Shown here piece after piece: positions 1-5,018 of a stretch of 5,018 nucleotides of DNA. The notes below the pieces were generated by a model, which was not told where the DNA came from, searched no databases, and was given only the letters and a program-made list of their open reading frames with translations. Every line of letters begins with the position of its first letter. Within the stretch, counting starts at the first letter, position 1. The translations under genes were made by a program, and so were the position numbers. The DNA comes from Planctomycetota bacterium (GTDB lineage Bacteria; Planctomycetota; Phycisphaerae; UBA1845; PWPN01), in the NCBI GenBank assembly GCA_020346805.1, contig CP070790.1:2586240-2591257 (forward strand), in the 5' to 3' direction.

Positions 1-195
1 AACCATGCCGACTGGATTAGTCCTCGAATTGAATAGCCACTCCCCAATTATCATCACTTTAATAAAGGTTATGTATTTCAAACCAACAGGGGTAAATGGG
101 GTCAATATCAGGAGATAGACAAGATTCGGGATAGCATATTTTTGAGAAATAACATCAGATTTGCCAAACAATTCTTTACTACAATACAACAATAG
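1..195 (+). pseudogene. Possible 3' end or remnant of an upstream gene, interrupted by TAG
   Basis: Reading from base 1, the frame gives eleven residues (NHADWISPRIE) and then a TAG at 34-36. The same frame then stays open for 52 codons to a second TAG at 193-195. The second stretch looks protein-like: it contains KGYVFQTNRGKWGQYQEI at about 64-117 and then a mixed basic/hydrophobic helix-like tail ending FFTTIQQ. It has no start codon of its own and no ribosome binding site. It may be the C-terminus of an upstream gene broken by an amber mutation, a gene that simply ends at 36 followed by chance open sequence, or a real amber read-through. I do not recognise the family. Codons here are much richer in A and T than in the downstream gene, which also fits plain intergenic DNA. 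Confidence is low. Confidence 0.25.
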
Positions 196-203
196 TATAT
201 AGT
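175..203 (+). promoter_or_regulatory. Candidate sigma-70-type promoter for the large gene
   Basis: TTTACT at 175-180 (four of six bases of the -35 consensus) is followed after exactly 17 bases by TATAGT at 198-203 (five of six bases of the -10 consensus). Transcription would begin near 210, leaving a leader of about 60 bases before the start codon at 272. It is the best-spaced pair I see upstream of the gene, but the region is AT-rich, so chance matches are likely. If the sequence before 195 is really coding, the promoter would overlap its end. Confidence 0.4.
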
Positions 204-244
204 GTAATAGTAAGCAGCAAATCGTCTAATTAATGCCTATCAAT

Positions 245-265
245 CCTCCTTTCTTCCCTGGAGGG
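245..265 (+). promoter_or_regulatory. Strong ribosome binding site within a possible hairpin
   Basis: GGAGGG at 260-265 lies six bases before the ATG at 272, a near-ideal Shine-Dalgarno site that decides the start. CCTCC at 245-249 is exactly complementary to GGAGG at 260-264, with a ten-base pyrimidine-rich loop between them, and a T-G pair can extend the stem by one. The stem could hide the site and tune translation. It is short, so this regulatory role is only an inference; the binding site itself is clear. Confidence 0.75.
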
Positions 266-271
266 CTTAAA

Positions 272-334
272 ATGAACACCACACACATACTGGCTCTGAT
301 AACGTTATTCTTGATACCAGTTGTCCTTTATGCA
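272..334 (+). other. Signal peptide (residues 1-21)
   Basis: [20 protein letters not shown] is a hydrophobic run ending in Ala21, with cleavage expected before Val22-Pro-Pro. There is no lipobox cysteine, so a Sec-type signal cut by signal peptidase I is more likely than a lipoprotein signal. The n-region is odd because it has no Lys or Arg, only His5. Starting at the ATG at 233 would place a Lys just before Met1, but that start lacks a ribosome binding site. Confidence 0.8.
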
Positions 335-3300
335 GTCCCACCCGATCTGGATAGCGATAATGATGTAGACCAGGACGATTTCGCCTTGTACCAAGCCTGT
401 TATACGGGACCGGATAACAGGCCAGTCCCATCGGGATGCGAAACAAAAGATTTCGATCAAGACGGGGACGTGGACATAGATGACCTTACGATATTTGAGA
501 TATGCGCCAGCGGCCCGGATGTGCCCATATCGTCTCAAGAATGTTTTGATGCCTTTGTCGATACCGACAACGATACCATTTATGACATAAATGATAATTG
601 TTTAAACACACCCAACCCGGACCAGGTTGATTCCGATGGCGACGGGATGGGAAATGCCTGTGACGACTGTCTGGGCCACGACCAGAATCCTGAAGCATGT
701 TTTTCTTTGGTGACCCTTGAGAGCGTATCGCCAAGTGATATACAAGAATTAATTGCTCATATTCAATCTTTGGGGGCGGAGGTTACCCATGTTTATCATC
801 CAAGAGTAATGATAACCTCAATTCCAAAATACCTTGAAACCGATGTAAGAGCCCATCCATATGTAATGGAACTGTATTACAATCCCATTGAAATCTCCCT
901 GATTGCACCTCTGGGCGATGGAGCCATCGTGGCCGCCAAATATTTCAATGCCAAATTATCCGGAGAGGTTGATATCCCGCCGATCGCTCAGAACCAAAAT
1001 CCTTGGGACGATGATGACACGGAGGAAGAAGGAATGCTGCCCATGTCTATTCCTCATCCCTGGGCTCAGACCAGTGCATATATGATCGGGGATGTCGGCT
1101 ATACAATCATTTTTGTCGAAAGTAACGGCAACATCGACAACGAAACTGAAGACTGGTCGCAGACCGAAAAAGATGATTACGCAAATGAAGTTGGTAACGC
1201 CACAAACTGGTGGACCAACCGATGGTCCTATACCCGAACAGGCCAAACACTAGTCTTTCACCACCTGGATACGCTAACAATAGAAACGGGTTATGAGCCA
1301 ATTAACAGACCGGGAGGAAGTGCCGGAGACCAGGGTTTGTGGATGCAGGAGGTCATGGATGATTTGGGTTACGACACCTACGCTGATTATAGAGATAATA
1401 TTGTGGACTATCTTAATAACTTAAGAAACACGAATAATTTGGACTGGGCTTTTGTTATCTTCGCTATCGACGCCAGTCAAGATGGGAACAATATGTTTAC
1501 CAACGATAAATTTGCCTATGCCAGGCGTGGAGGACCTTACACTGTAATTACACTACCTTCAGATAATTACCCATATGAGCAGTTGGAAGGAGTGGTTGCC
1601 CATGAAATGGGCCATATCTTCGAAGCGGCCGACGGTTACGACGGGGCCAATACCTGTGAAAAAGATAGCCATTGCACTGAAAAATATGGGTGGCTGCAAG
1701 TGGAGAACCAAAACTGCAACCGGGATGCCTGCACCTCGGATGTGGCCTGTATCATGCGGAGCCAGTGGAAACCCTACGAGGACAAGAAAATAAGCAGCAC
1801 GGCCAAAGGCCAGATCGGTTGGCGGGATACGGATGGAGACGGAATCCTGGATCCTGTCGACACCCATCCCTCCGTTAACATGACCGACCCTACCTATGAC
1901 GGCCAATGTATTGCCGACAATACCCCCACGTTCCAGGGAACGGCTACAGATACGGAAAATGCCATCAAGAATGTACCATACCTGATCGACGGGAGCGACT
2001 GGTTGTTCCCCTCGGGCAATGCAACAGCAGTCGACGGCACTTTCGATGAATCCACCGAGGATTTCACCTTTACCACCGCCGGCCTGGCGAACGGAACCCA
2101 CACCGTACAGGCCAGACCATATAACACCGTACACAATTATGCGAACAGTTGGCGATTGCTCACCGTTCATATAGACGCCGCCGCACCTACGCCGGTGTCC
2201 GCCCTGCTAAGCCCCTCTCACACCAAACAGGTATGGAGCAATGACGATACCATAACTGCCAACTGGCAGTCGTCAATTGATGCCGATTACGGAACCTGTG
2301 GATTAGACGGTTACTCAATAGAATGGGACACCAGCGCCTCAACCACTCCAGATGATACCACGGACCTCGGCAGCTCAATCGTCACTCATACCAGCGATCC
2401 CGTTGCCGACGGACAATCGCATTACTTCCACATCAAACCCATCGACCGGGCCGGCAATACCGGAACCGTTTCCCACCTGGGACCTTTTTATATCGACACC
2501 ACTGAACCCAATCCGCCCACCTACAACTCCGCTGAAAACCAATGGTTCAGCACCAAGCCGGCCAGCCTGGATATCGATTTCAGCGATAACTATACCCTGG
2601 ACAACATCTATTACAGCATCGATTCCGGATACAATTGGACCACCATTGCTTCCGGGCTCGGCGGCAGCAGTTACACCAACAACTGGACCTTAACGGATGG
2701 CGACTGGAATCTAATGGGCGACGGTACTCATCATATCTACTTCAAAATCAGCGATGATGCCGGCAATGAGTACGAAACGCCCGATCAGGCCGCCGGTTTT
2801 ACAATGAACAAAGATACTACAAATCCATTGTCGCCTAACTACCACACACTCGAGGATCAATGGTATGCGGTTAATCCGACCTTGGATATCGATTTCAACG
2901 ACAATCTGGAGTTGGATGATATCGAGTACTGCATCGATAACAGCGGTAGCTGGACTACCATCGCCACCGATGTAGGAGCTCAATCTTACACCAACGATTG
3001 GTCTATGACCAATTGGGCAAGCATTACTCAAGGGACTCACTATATATATTTCCGCATCACCGACGTTACGGGAAATACTTATACTACCCCCGATAACTCG
3101 TCGGCCTTCAAGTTTAACAAGGATGAGACCAATCCAAACACCCCAACGTTCAACACTGCGGAAGACTCCTTCTTTGGCAGCACAGCACCGACCTTGGATA
3201 TTGACTTTTCCGATAATCTTGAATTAGACAGAATCGATCATAAAGTAAACGCTGGCGGGACCTGGAATTGTATCGCCAGCGACATCAATGGAAGTTCATA

Positions 3301-5018
3301 TACTACCGATTGGCAGATAACTCCTGCTGTTTGGAGCGCTCTGGCCGATGGAAGACACTATATTTATTTTAAGGTGGCTGACGATGCAGGAAATGAATAC
3401 CTTACGGCTAACGATACCCAGGCCTTCTCGATAAGAAAGGATACGCTTCCTCCGGTAGCTGATGCCGGTTTAGATCAAACAGTAATGATAGGAGATACTT
3501 TCTACTTTGACGGTTCGGGAAGTACCGACGCCAACGGCATAGATGAATACTCATGGGATTTTGATGACAGTGACGGAATACAGAACGATTCGAGTCTAGT
3601 TAATCCAACACATACCTATAACACCTTTGGCGATTATACGGTAACATTGACCGTAAAAGATCCGGCCGATAATTCTGACACTGATACCATGGTGGTTCAT
3701 GTAAAAGTAAAACCTGTTGCCTATATTGATAGTATAACACCCAATCCCGCAACCCGGGGGGAGAGCATAAGCTTTAGCGGGCACGGCACGGATGCAGATT
3801 CCGGCGACAACATCACGGGATACGAATGGTATTCCGACCTCGAAGGTGTCATATCCAATCAAGCCTCGTTCAGCAGAGAAATGATAGACGGTGAGCACGA
3901 CATTTATTTCAAGGTTAAGGATAATGATAATTTCTGGTCGGATCAGGTAACCTGGGAATTGGATGTTTATCTGCCGCCGGACTGGCCCATGTTTCATAAG
4001 GAAGTTGCGCGTAATGGGGCCACCTCGCCGGCTTACTCCACGCCGGATCAGAATTACGCATTAATGTGGAAAGATATTACCTTTAATACGGTGTCGAGTC
4101 CTGTTATTGCTAATATCGACAACAACTGGGGCAACGGCCTGGAAATCGTTATCGGGGCCAATGACAATAACGTATATGCCTTTGATAGTTCGGGAACACA
4201 ATTATGGAGTTACGCAACCGGCGGAGTAGTAGAGTCTACGCCGGCGATTGGAAATCTTGACAACGATCTTAGCGACGGTTTGGAGATTGTGGTGGGCAGT
4301 AATGATGGCAAGGTATATGCTTTGACTTCGAATGGGGCATTAGAGTGGGCTACGGCGTATACCACCGGTGGGGCGGTTAAGAGTTCGCCGGCCATTGCCG
4401 ACCTTGATAACGACGGGAATCTTGAGATTATAGTGGGCTCCAATGACACGGATGTGTATATTCTGAACAAGAGCGGTGGTAAGGTCTGTTCGTGTAACAC
4501 TGGTGGCAACGTCGATTCGAGTCCAGCGATAGGGGATATCGATCTGAACAAGGCCGGTCTTGAAATAGCGGTCGGTTCGGACGATATGAGCGTTTATGTT
4601 ATCGATAATGCCTGCAATTCATTAGCCAGTTTTGCCACCGGAGGGGCTGTCGATTCCAGCCCGGCCCTTGGAGATATCAATGGCGATAATTTATTGGAGA
4701 TCGTGGTTGGCAGTGATGATGGCAAAGTTTATGCCCTAATGTATGTACCCGGTAATCCCGCGGTTATCAATCAAATTTGGGCGTTCGCCACGGGTGCGGC
4801 TGTGGATTCCAGCCCGGCCCTGTATCAATGGGAACCCAACCAATGGCTGATAGCGGTGGGTTCCGATAACGGTAATGTTTACGCGTTAACCCAGCTTGGC
4901 GGCCAATTCGCCTCTTCGCCGTTTTTAACTGGGGCGGCGGTTGATTCCTCACCGGCGATTGCGGACATAAAGAACGCCTTGTTGTGGCCGGAAGTTATTG
5001 TCGGTTCGGATTCCAAGA
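272..5018 (+). CDS. Secreted multidomain zinc metallopeptidase with N-terminal dockerin and C-terminal beta-propeller (3' end missing)
   Basis: One uninterrupted frame of 1,582 complete codons runs off the right edge, so the C-terminus is unknown. The start at 272 is preferred because it has GGAGGG six bases upstream and leads straight into a hydrophobic signal peptide. An in-frame ATG at 233 would add thirteen residues but has no Shine-Dalgarno site. Domains in order are: signal peptide, dockerin pair, TSP3-like loops, inhibitor-I9-like propeptide, metallopeptidase with HEMGH at 444-448, Ig/Fn3-like modules, three tandem Ig-like repeats, PKD, a second PKD-like module, and FG-GAP/PQQ-like blades. 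The predicted role is hydrolysis of extracellular or surface proteins, with the stalk and propeller giving reach and binding. Many Asp-rich loops suggest dependence on calcium for folding. The substrate is unknown. The catalytic domain resembles M6/M64-like secreted peptidases around its zinc site, but I cannot assign a MEROPS family. No partner gene is visible, so nothing can be said about an operon. Confidence 0.93.
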   Translation, partial: MNTTHILALITLFLIPVVLYAVPPDLDSDNDVDQDDFALYQACYTGPDNRPVPSGCETKDFDQDGDVDIDDLTIFEICASGPDVPISSQECFDAFVDTDNDTIYDINDNCLNTPNPDQVDSDGDGMGNACDDCLGHDQNPEACFSLVTLESVSPSDIQELIAHIQSLGAEVTHVYHPRVMITSIPKYLETDVRAHPYVMELYYNPIEISLIAPLGDGAIVAAKYFNAKLSGEVDIPPIAQNQNPWDDDDTEEEGMLPMSIPHPWAQTSAYMIGDVGYTIIFVESNGNIDNETEDWSQTEKDDYANEVGNATNWWTNRWSYTRTGQTLVFHHLDTLTIETGYEPINRPGGSAGDQGLWMQEVMDDLGYDTYADYRDNIVDYLNNLRNTNNLDWAFVIFAIDASQDGNNMFTNDKFAYARRGGPYTVITLPSDNYPYEQLEGVVAHEMGHIFEAADGYDGANTCEKDSHCTEKYGWLQVENQNCNRDACTSDVACIMRSQWKPYEDKKISSTAKGQIGWRDTDGDGILDPVDTHPSVNMTDPTYDGQCIADNTPTFQGTATDTENAIKNVPYLIDGSDWLFPSGNATAVDGTFDESTEDFTFTTAGLANGTHTVQARPYNTVHNYANSWRLLTVHIDAAAPTPVSALLSPSHTKQVWSNDDTITANWQSSIDADYGTCGLDGYSIEWDTSASTTPDDTTDLGSSIVTHTSDPVADGQSHYFHIKPIDRAGNTGTVSHLGPFYIDTTEPNPPTYNSAENQWFSTKPASLDIDFSDNYTLDNIYYSIDSGYNWTTIASGLGGSSYTNNWTLTDGDWNLMGDGTHHIYFKISDDAGNEYETPDQAAGFTMNKDTTNPLSPNYHTLEDQWYAVNPTLDIDFNDNLELDDIEYCIDNSGSWTTIATDVGAQSYTNDWSMTNWASITQGTHYIYFRITDVTGNTYTTPDNSSAFKFNKDETNPNTPTFNTAEDSFFGSTAPTLDIDFSDNLELDRIDHKVNAGGTWNCIASDINGSSYTTDWQITPAVWSALADGRHYIYFKVADDAGNEYLTANDTQAFSIRKDTLPPVADAGLDQTVMIGDTFYFDGSGSTDANGIDEYSWDFDDSDGIQNDSSLVNPTHTYNTFGDYTVTLTVKDPADNSDTDTMVVHVKVKPVAYIDSITPNPATRGESISFSGHGTDADSGDNITGYEWYSDLEGVISNQASFSREMIDGEHDIYFKVKDNDNFWSDQVTWELDVYLPPDWPMFHKEVARNGATSPAYSTPDQNYALMWKDITFNTVSSPVIANIDNNWGNGLEIVIGANDNNVYAFDSSGTQLWSYATGGVVESTPAIGNLDNDLSDGLEIVVGSNDGKVYALTSNGALEWATAYTTGGAVKSSPAIADLDNDGNLEIIVGSNDTDVYILNKSGGKVCSCNTGGNVDSSPAIGDIDLNKAGLEIAVGSDDMSVYVIDNACNSLASFATGGAVDSSPALGDINGDNLLEIVVGSDDGKVYALMYVPGNPAVINQIWAFATGAAVDSSPALYQWEPNQWLIAVGSDNGNVYALTQLGGQFASSPFLTGAAVDSSPAIADIKNALLWPEVIVGSDSK
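344..517 (+). other. Dockerin-like domain, two calcium loops (residues 25-82)
   Basis: Two repeats 35 residues apart each carry a full EF-hand-like dockerin loop. The first has Asp at 25, 27, 29, 31, 33 and 36; the second has Asp at 60, 62, 64, 66, 68 and 71. Each loop is followed by a short helix ending C-x-x-G-P (Cys43 and Cys78). Position six of the loop is Asn30 in the first and Gly65 in the second. In known systems dockerins bind cohesins and so fix enzymes to scaffolds or cell surfaces. The loop style is like those common in Planctomycetota. Its place directly behind the signal peptide is unusual, since dockerins mostly sit at the C-terminus. Confidence 0.75.
560..670 (+). other. Thrombospondin type 3-like calcium repeats (residues 97-133)
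   Basis: The stretch reads [20 protein letters not shown] and then [16 protein letters not shown]. This is the classic pattern of TSP3 repeats: acidic D-x-D-x-D-G loops, an N-C-x-x-x-x-N-P-D-Q motif and the D-x-D-G-D-G-x-G-x-A-C-D-x-C end. Cysteines at 110, 130 and 133 probably pair. Such repeats bind calcium and form a stiff spacer, here between the dockerin and the propeptide region. Confidence 0.85.
704..898 (+). other. Candidate propeptide, inhibitor-I9-like (residues ~145-209)
   Basis: The segment has a beta-alpha-beta-beta-alpha-beta look: a first strand ([10 protein letters not shown]), a helix ([13 protein letters not shown]), a strand ([17 protein letters not shown]), a helix ([11 protein letters not shown]) and a last strand (YVMELYYNP). 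This order, with 'G-A-x-V' after the first helix, a Pro before the second and 'H-P-x-V' after it, is typical of the I9/propeptide fold found before subtilisins and some other secreted proteases. I infer that it folds on and blocks the catalytic domain until removed. The match is by pattern only, and an unrelated ferredoxin-like module is possible. Confidence 0.4.
1076..1825 (+). other. Zinc metallopeptidase catalytic domain (residues ~269-518)
   Basis: The domain opens with a core strand ([11 protein letters not shown], 276-286), then a Trp-rich helix ([10 protein letters not shown], 309-318), the segment [11 protein letters not shown] (339-349), and a second core strand ([10 protein letters not shown], 391-400). 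The active-site helix is [17 protein letters not shown] (441-457). His444 and His448 would bind zinc, Glu445 would activate water, and Asp454, six residues past the second His, is the likely third ligand, as in M6/M7/M64-type sites. The usual Gly of the HExxHxxGxxH/D motif is Glu451. CIM at 493-495 looks like the Met-turn that lies under the zinc in metzincins. Five cysteines (462, 468, 482, 487, 493) fill the loop between the two motifs, probably as disulphides. The family is not certain, but the peptidase role is well supported. Confidence 0.8.
1826..1864 (+). other. Single TSP3-like calcium loop closing the catalytic domain (residues 519-531)
   Basis: [13 protein letters not shown] follows directly on the GQIGWR segment that ends the peptidase domain. 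Asp519, Asp521 and Asp523, with Asp527 and Asp530, form a standard acidic calcium loop of the D-x-D-G-D-G-I-x-D type. It marks the boundary between the enzyme and the stalk. Confidence 0.7.
1871..2176 (+). other. Ig-like module (residues ~534-635)
   Basis: About one hundred residues with alternating beta-strands resemble a bacterial Big/Ig-like domain: an opening [18 protein letters not shown], then YLIDGSDW, an [20 protein letters not shown] strand pair and a final LLTVHID strand. The 'L-x-N-G-T-H-T-V-x-A-R' motif is a usual mark of such domains in secreted proteins. It is the first module of the stalk. Boundaries are approximate, and a carbohydrate- or protein-binding role cannot be told from sequence. 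Confidence 0.6.
2177..2497 (+). other. Fibronectin III/Ig-like module (residues ~636-742)
   Basis: The module begins with a Pro-containing hinge ([15 protein letters not shown]). It has [10 protein letters not shown] and [10 protein letters not shown] strands that look like the B and C strands of an Fn3 fold, and ends [20 protein letters not shown] then FYIDT. The strand with '[13 protein letters not shown]' is typical of Fn3/Ig-like domains in bacterial surface proteins, and recurs in altered form in the three modules that follow. It probably serves as a spacer. Confidence 0.6.
2498..2815 (+). repeat. Tandem Ig-like repeat, copy A (residues 743-848)
   Basis: This is the first of three head-to-tail copies. 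It starts [10 protein letters not shown], has the signature LDIDFSDN at 766-773, then [25 protein letters not shown], and the strand [20 protein letters not shown], and ends in MNKD. The linker T-T-x-P-N/L-x-P at the start of each copy sets the phase. Copies share protein pattern more than DNA sequence, so the duplication is old. The predicted role is stalk extension. Confidence 0.85.
2816..3124 (+). repeat. Tandem Ig-like repeat, copy B (residues 849-951)
   Basis: The second copy, 103 residues long, has the signature LDIDFNDN at 871-878, then [31 protein letters not shown], and [20 protein letters not shown], and ends FNKD. It carries a lone cysteine (887) not found at that place in the other copies. 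The LEL-D segment after the signature matches copy C better than copy A, suggesting B and C share a more recent parent. Confidence 0.85.
3125..3442 (+). repeat. Tandem Ig-like repeat, copy C (residues 952-1057)
   Basis: The third copy begins [10 protein letters not shown], has LDIDFSDN at 975-982 followed by LELDRID, then [39 protein letters not shown], and closes with IRKD before the PKD domain. The final K-D stays conserved across all three copies and leads into a Pro-rich hinge (TLPP). A single cysteine lies in the NCIAS strand. Confidence 0.85.
3443..3712 (+). other. PKD domain (residues ~1058-1147)
   Basis: The hallmark residues are clear: [12 protein letters not shown] at the start, [11 protein letters not shown] at 1079-1089, YSWDFDD at 1093-1099, and [19 protein letters not shown] at 1112-1130. 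PKD domains are beta-sandwiches widespread in secreted and surface proteins, common in proteases and chitinases, where they act as spacers or bind protein or sugar. Its place between the Ig repeats and the propeller fits a spacer. Confidence 0.9.
3713..3979 (+). other. Second PKD/Ig-like module (residues ~1148-1236)
   Basis: The segment starts [20 protein letters not shown], followed by [20 protein letters not shown] and [20 protein letters not shown]. This is the layout of the PKD-like domains in which 'G-Y-E-W-x-S-D-x-x-G' replaces the WDFGDG motif, as in many archaeal and planctomycete surface proteins. A short LPPD linker joins it to the propeller. Confidence 0.7.
3980..5018 (+). other. 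Beta-propeller of FG-GAP/PQQ-like blades (residues 1237 on, incomplete)
   Basis: The domain opens with [13 protein letters not shown], the entry motif often seen before this class of propeller (W-P-M-F-x-x-x-x-x-x-x-G). Blades then follow with the repeat unit 'GGxVxSSPAIxDxDxDxxLEIVVGSxDGxVYAL'. Blades begin near residues 1273, 1317, 1366, 1411, 1457, 1508 and 1554, with spacing of 44 to 51 residues; the last is cut by the window. Acidic calcium loops are clearest in blade 3 (DLDNDG, 1377-1382). Blade 6 has lost its Asp loop (YQWEPNQW), and blade 5 carries a six-to-eight residue insertion. Integrin-type and PQQ-type propellers bind ligands or partner proteins, so a binding role is inferred. 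More blades, or a C-terminal sorting signal, may lie beyond the window. Confidence 0.85.
4652..4821 (+). repeat. 17-base direct repeat shared by propeller blades 5 and 6
   Basis: GATTCCAGCCCGGCCCT occurs at 4652-4668 and again, identical, at 4805-4821, encoding DSSPA plus the first two bases of a Leu codon in both blades. The flanking GCTGT and GTC/GTG codons also match. Other blades encode the same residues with different codons, for example GATTCGAGTCCAGCG in blade 4. The identity hints at a more recent blade duplication or local gene conversion, and could also promote blade loss by slippage. Confidence 0.7.

Noticed and set aside
2..118. Frame 2 reading of 38 codons at the left edge
   Set aside because: It has no recognisable features, and the competing frame 1 reading looks more protein-like. 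There is too little to call either firmly.
233..271. Alternative in-frame start at ATG 233 for the large gene
   Set aside because: It would add [13 protein letters not shown] in front of the signal peptide, but has no Shine-Dalgarno site. The GGAGGG site fits only the ATG at 272. The lack of a basic residue in the n-region leaves a small doubt.
1010..1027. DDDD run considered as an enteropeptidase-like activation site
   Set aside because: The run is followed by Thr, not Lys, and such recognition is not expected in bacteria. It is treated only as an acidic linker.
1559..2170. Minus-strand open frame of 203 codons opposite the catalytic and first Ig-like domains
   Set aside because: It overlaps fully a frame with clear peptidase and Ig motifs. 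Its translation shows no recognisable domain, and it is explained by the codon bias of the plus-strand gene.
2352..2693. Plus-strand open frame of 113 codons in another phase
   Set aside because: It is Pro/Thr/Ser-rich, with no ribosome binding site, and lies entirely within the large gene in a shifted frame. It is a composition shadow.
2498..3442. Tandem repeats considered as a CRISPR array or DNA satellite
   Set aside because: The period is about 310-320 bases, in frame, with similarity at protein level and varied DNA. These are protein-domain repeats.
2711..4551. Minus-strand open frames at 2711-3040, 3596-3997 and 4210-4551
   Set aside because: All lie opposite the Ig repeats, PKD domains or propeller blades. 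Their regular look comes from the repeats on the plus strand, and none shows a motif of its own.
4900..5018. Search for a stop codon, terminator or C-terminal sorting signal near the right edge
   Set aside because: The frame is still open inside a propeller blade at the last base. No stop, terminator hairpin or anchor can be seen.

Overview
The window is dominated by one very large open reading frame on the + strand. It starts at 272 and is still open at the last base, giving 1,582 complete codons and no stop. It encodes a secreted, calcium-rich, multidomain protein whose core is a zinc metallopeptidase. No other convincing gene is visible. The minus-strand open stretches opposite it are shadows of its Asp- and Asn-rich codons.

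Organism: this is a bacterium with a strong Shine-Dalgarno site, a plausible sigma-70-type promoter and moderate base composition. The N-terminal dockerin pair, with 'D-x-D-x-D-x-D-V-D-x-x-D' loops each followed by a 'C-x-x-G-P' motif, resembles dockerins that are abundant in Planctomycetota, especially Phycisphaerae-like lineages. Similar mosaics of TSP3, Ig-like, PKD and propeller modules occur in other uncultivated bacterial phyla such as Omnitrophota. The phylum is therefore an inference only.

Layout: bases 1-271 are AT-rich and mostly non-coding. They hold a possible remnant or 3' end of an upstream gene (1-195), a candidate promoter (175-203), and a ribosome binding site (260-265) that could pair with a CCTCC just upstream. 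The protein then reads, in order: signal peptide (residues 1-21), dockerin (25-82), thrombospondin type 3-like calcium loops (97-133), an inhibitor-I9-like propeptide candidate (about 145-209), and an acidic linker (about 236-256). Next come the metallopeptidase domain (about 269-518, HEMGH at 444-448, probable Met-turn at 495), a short calcium loop (519-531) and an Ig-like module (534-635). These are followed by an Fn3/Ig-like module (636-742), three tandem copies of a ~105-residue Ig-like repeat (743-1057), a PKD domain (1058-1147) and a second PKD/Ig-like module (1148-1236). The last part is a beta-propeller of FG-GAP/PQQ-like blades, six of them complete and a seventh cut by the window end.

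How the parts may work together (inference): the protein is exported and kept latent by its propeptide. It could attach to a cohesin-bearing partner through the N-terminal dockerin, and hold its protease at the base of a long calcium-stiffened stalk ending in a propeller that binds a ligand or substrate. The arrangement is the most interesting feature here. The dockerin is at the N-terminus rather than the C-terminus, and the zinc-site motif departs from the standard metzincin consensus.
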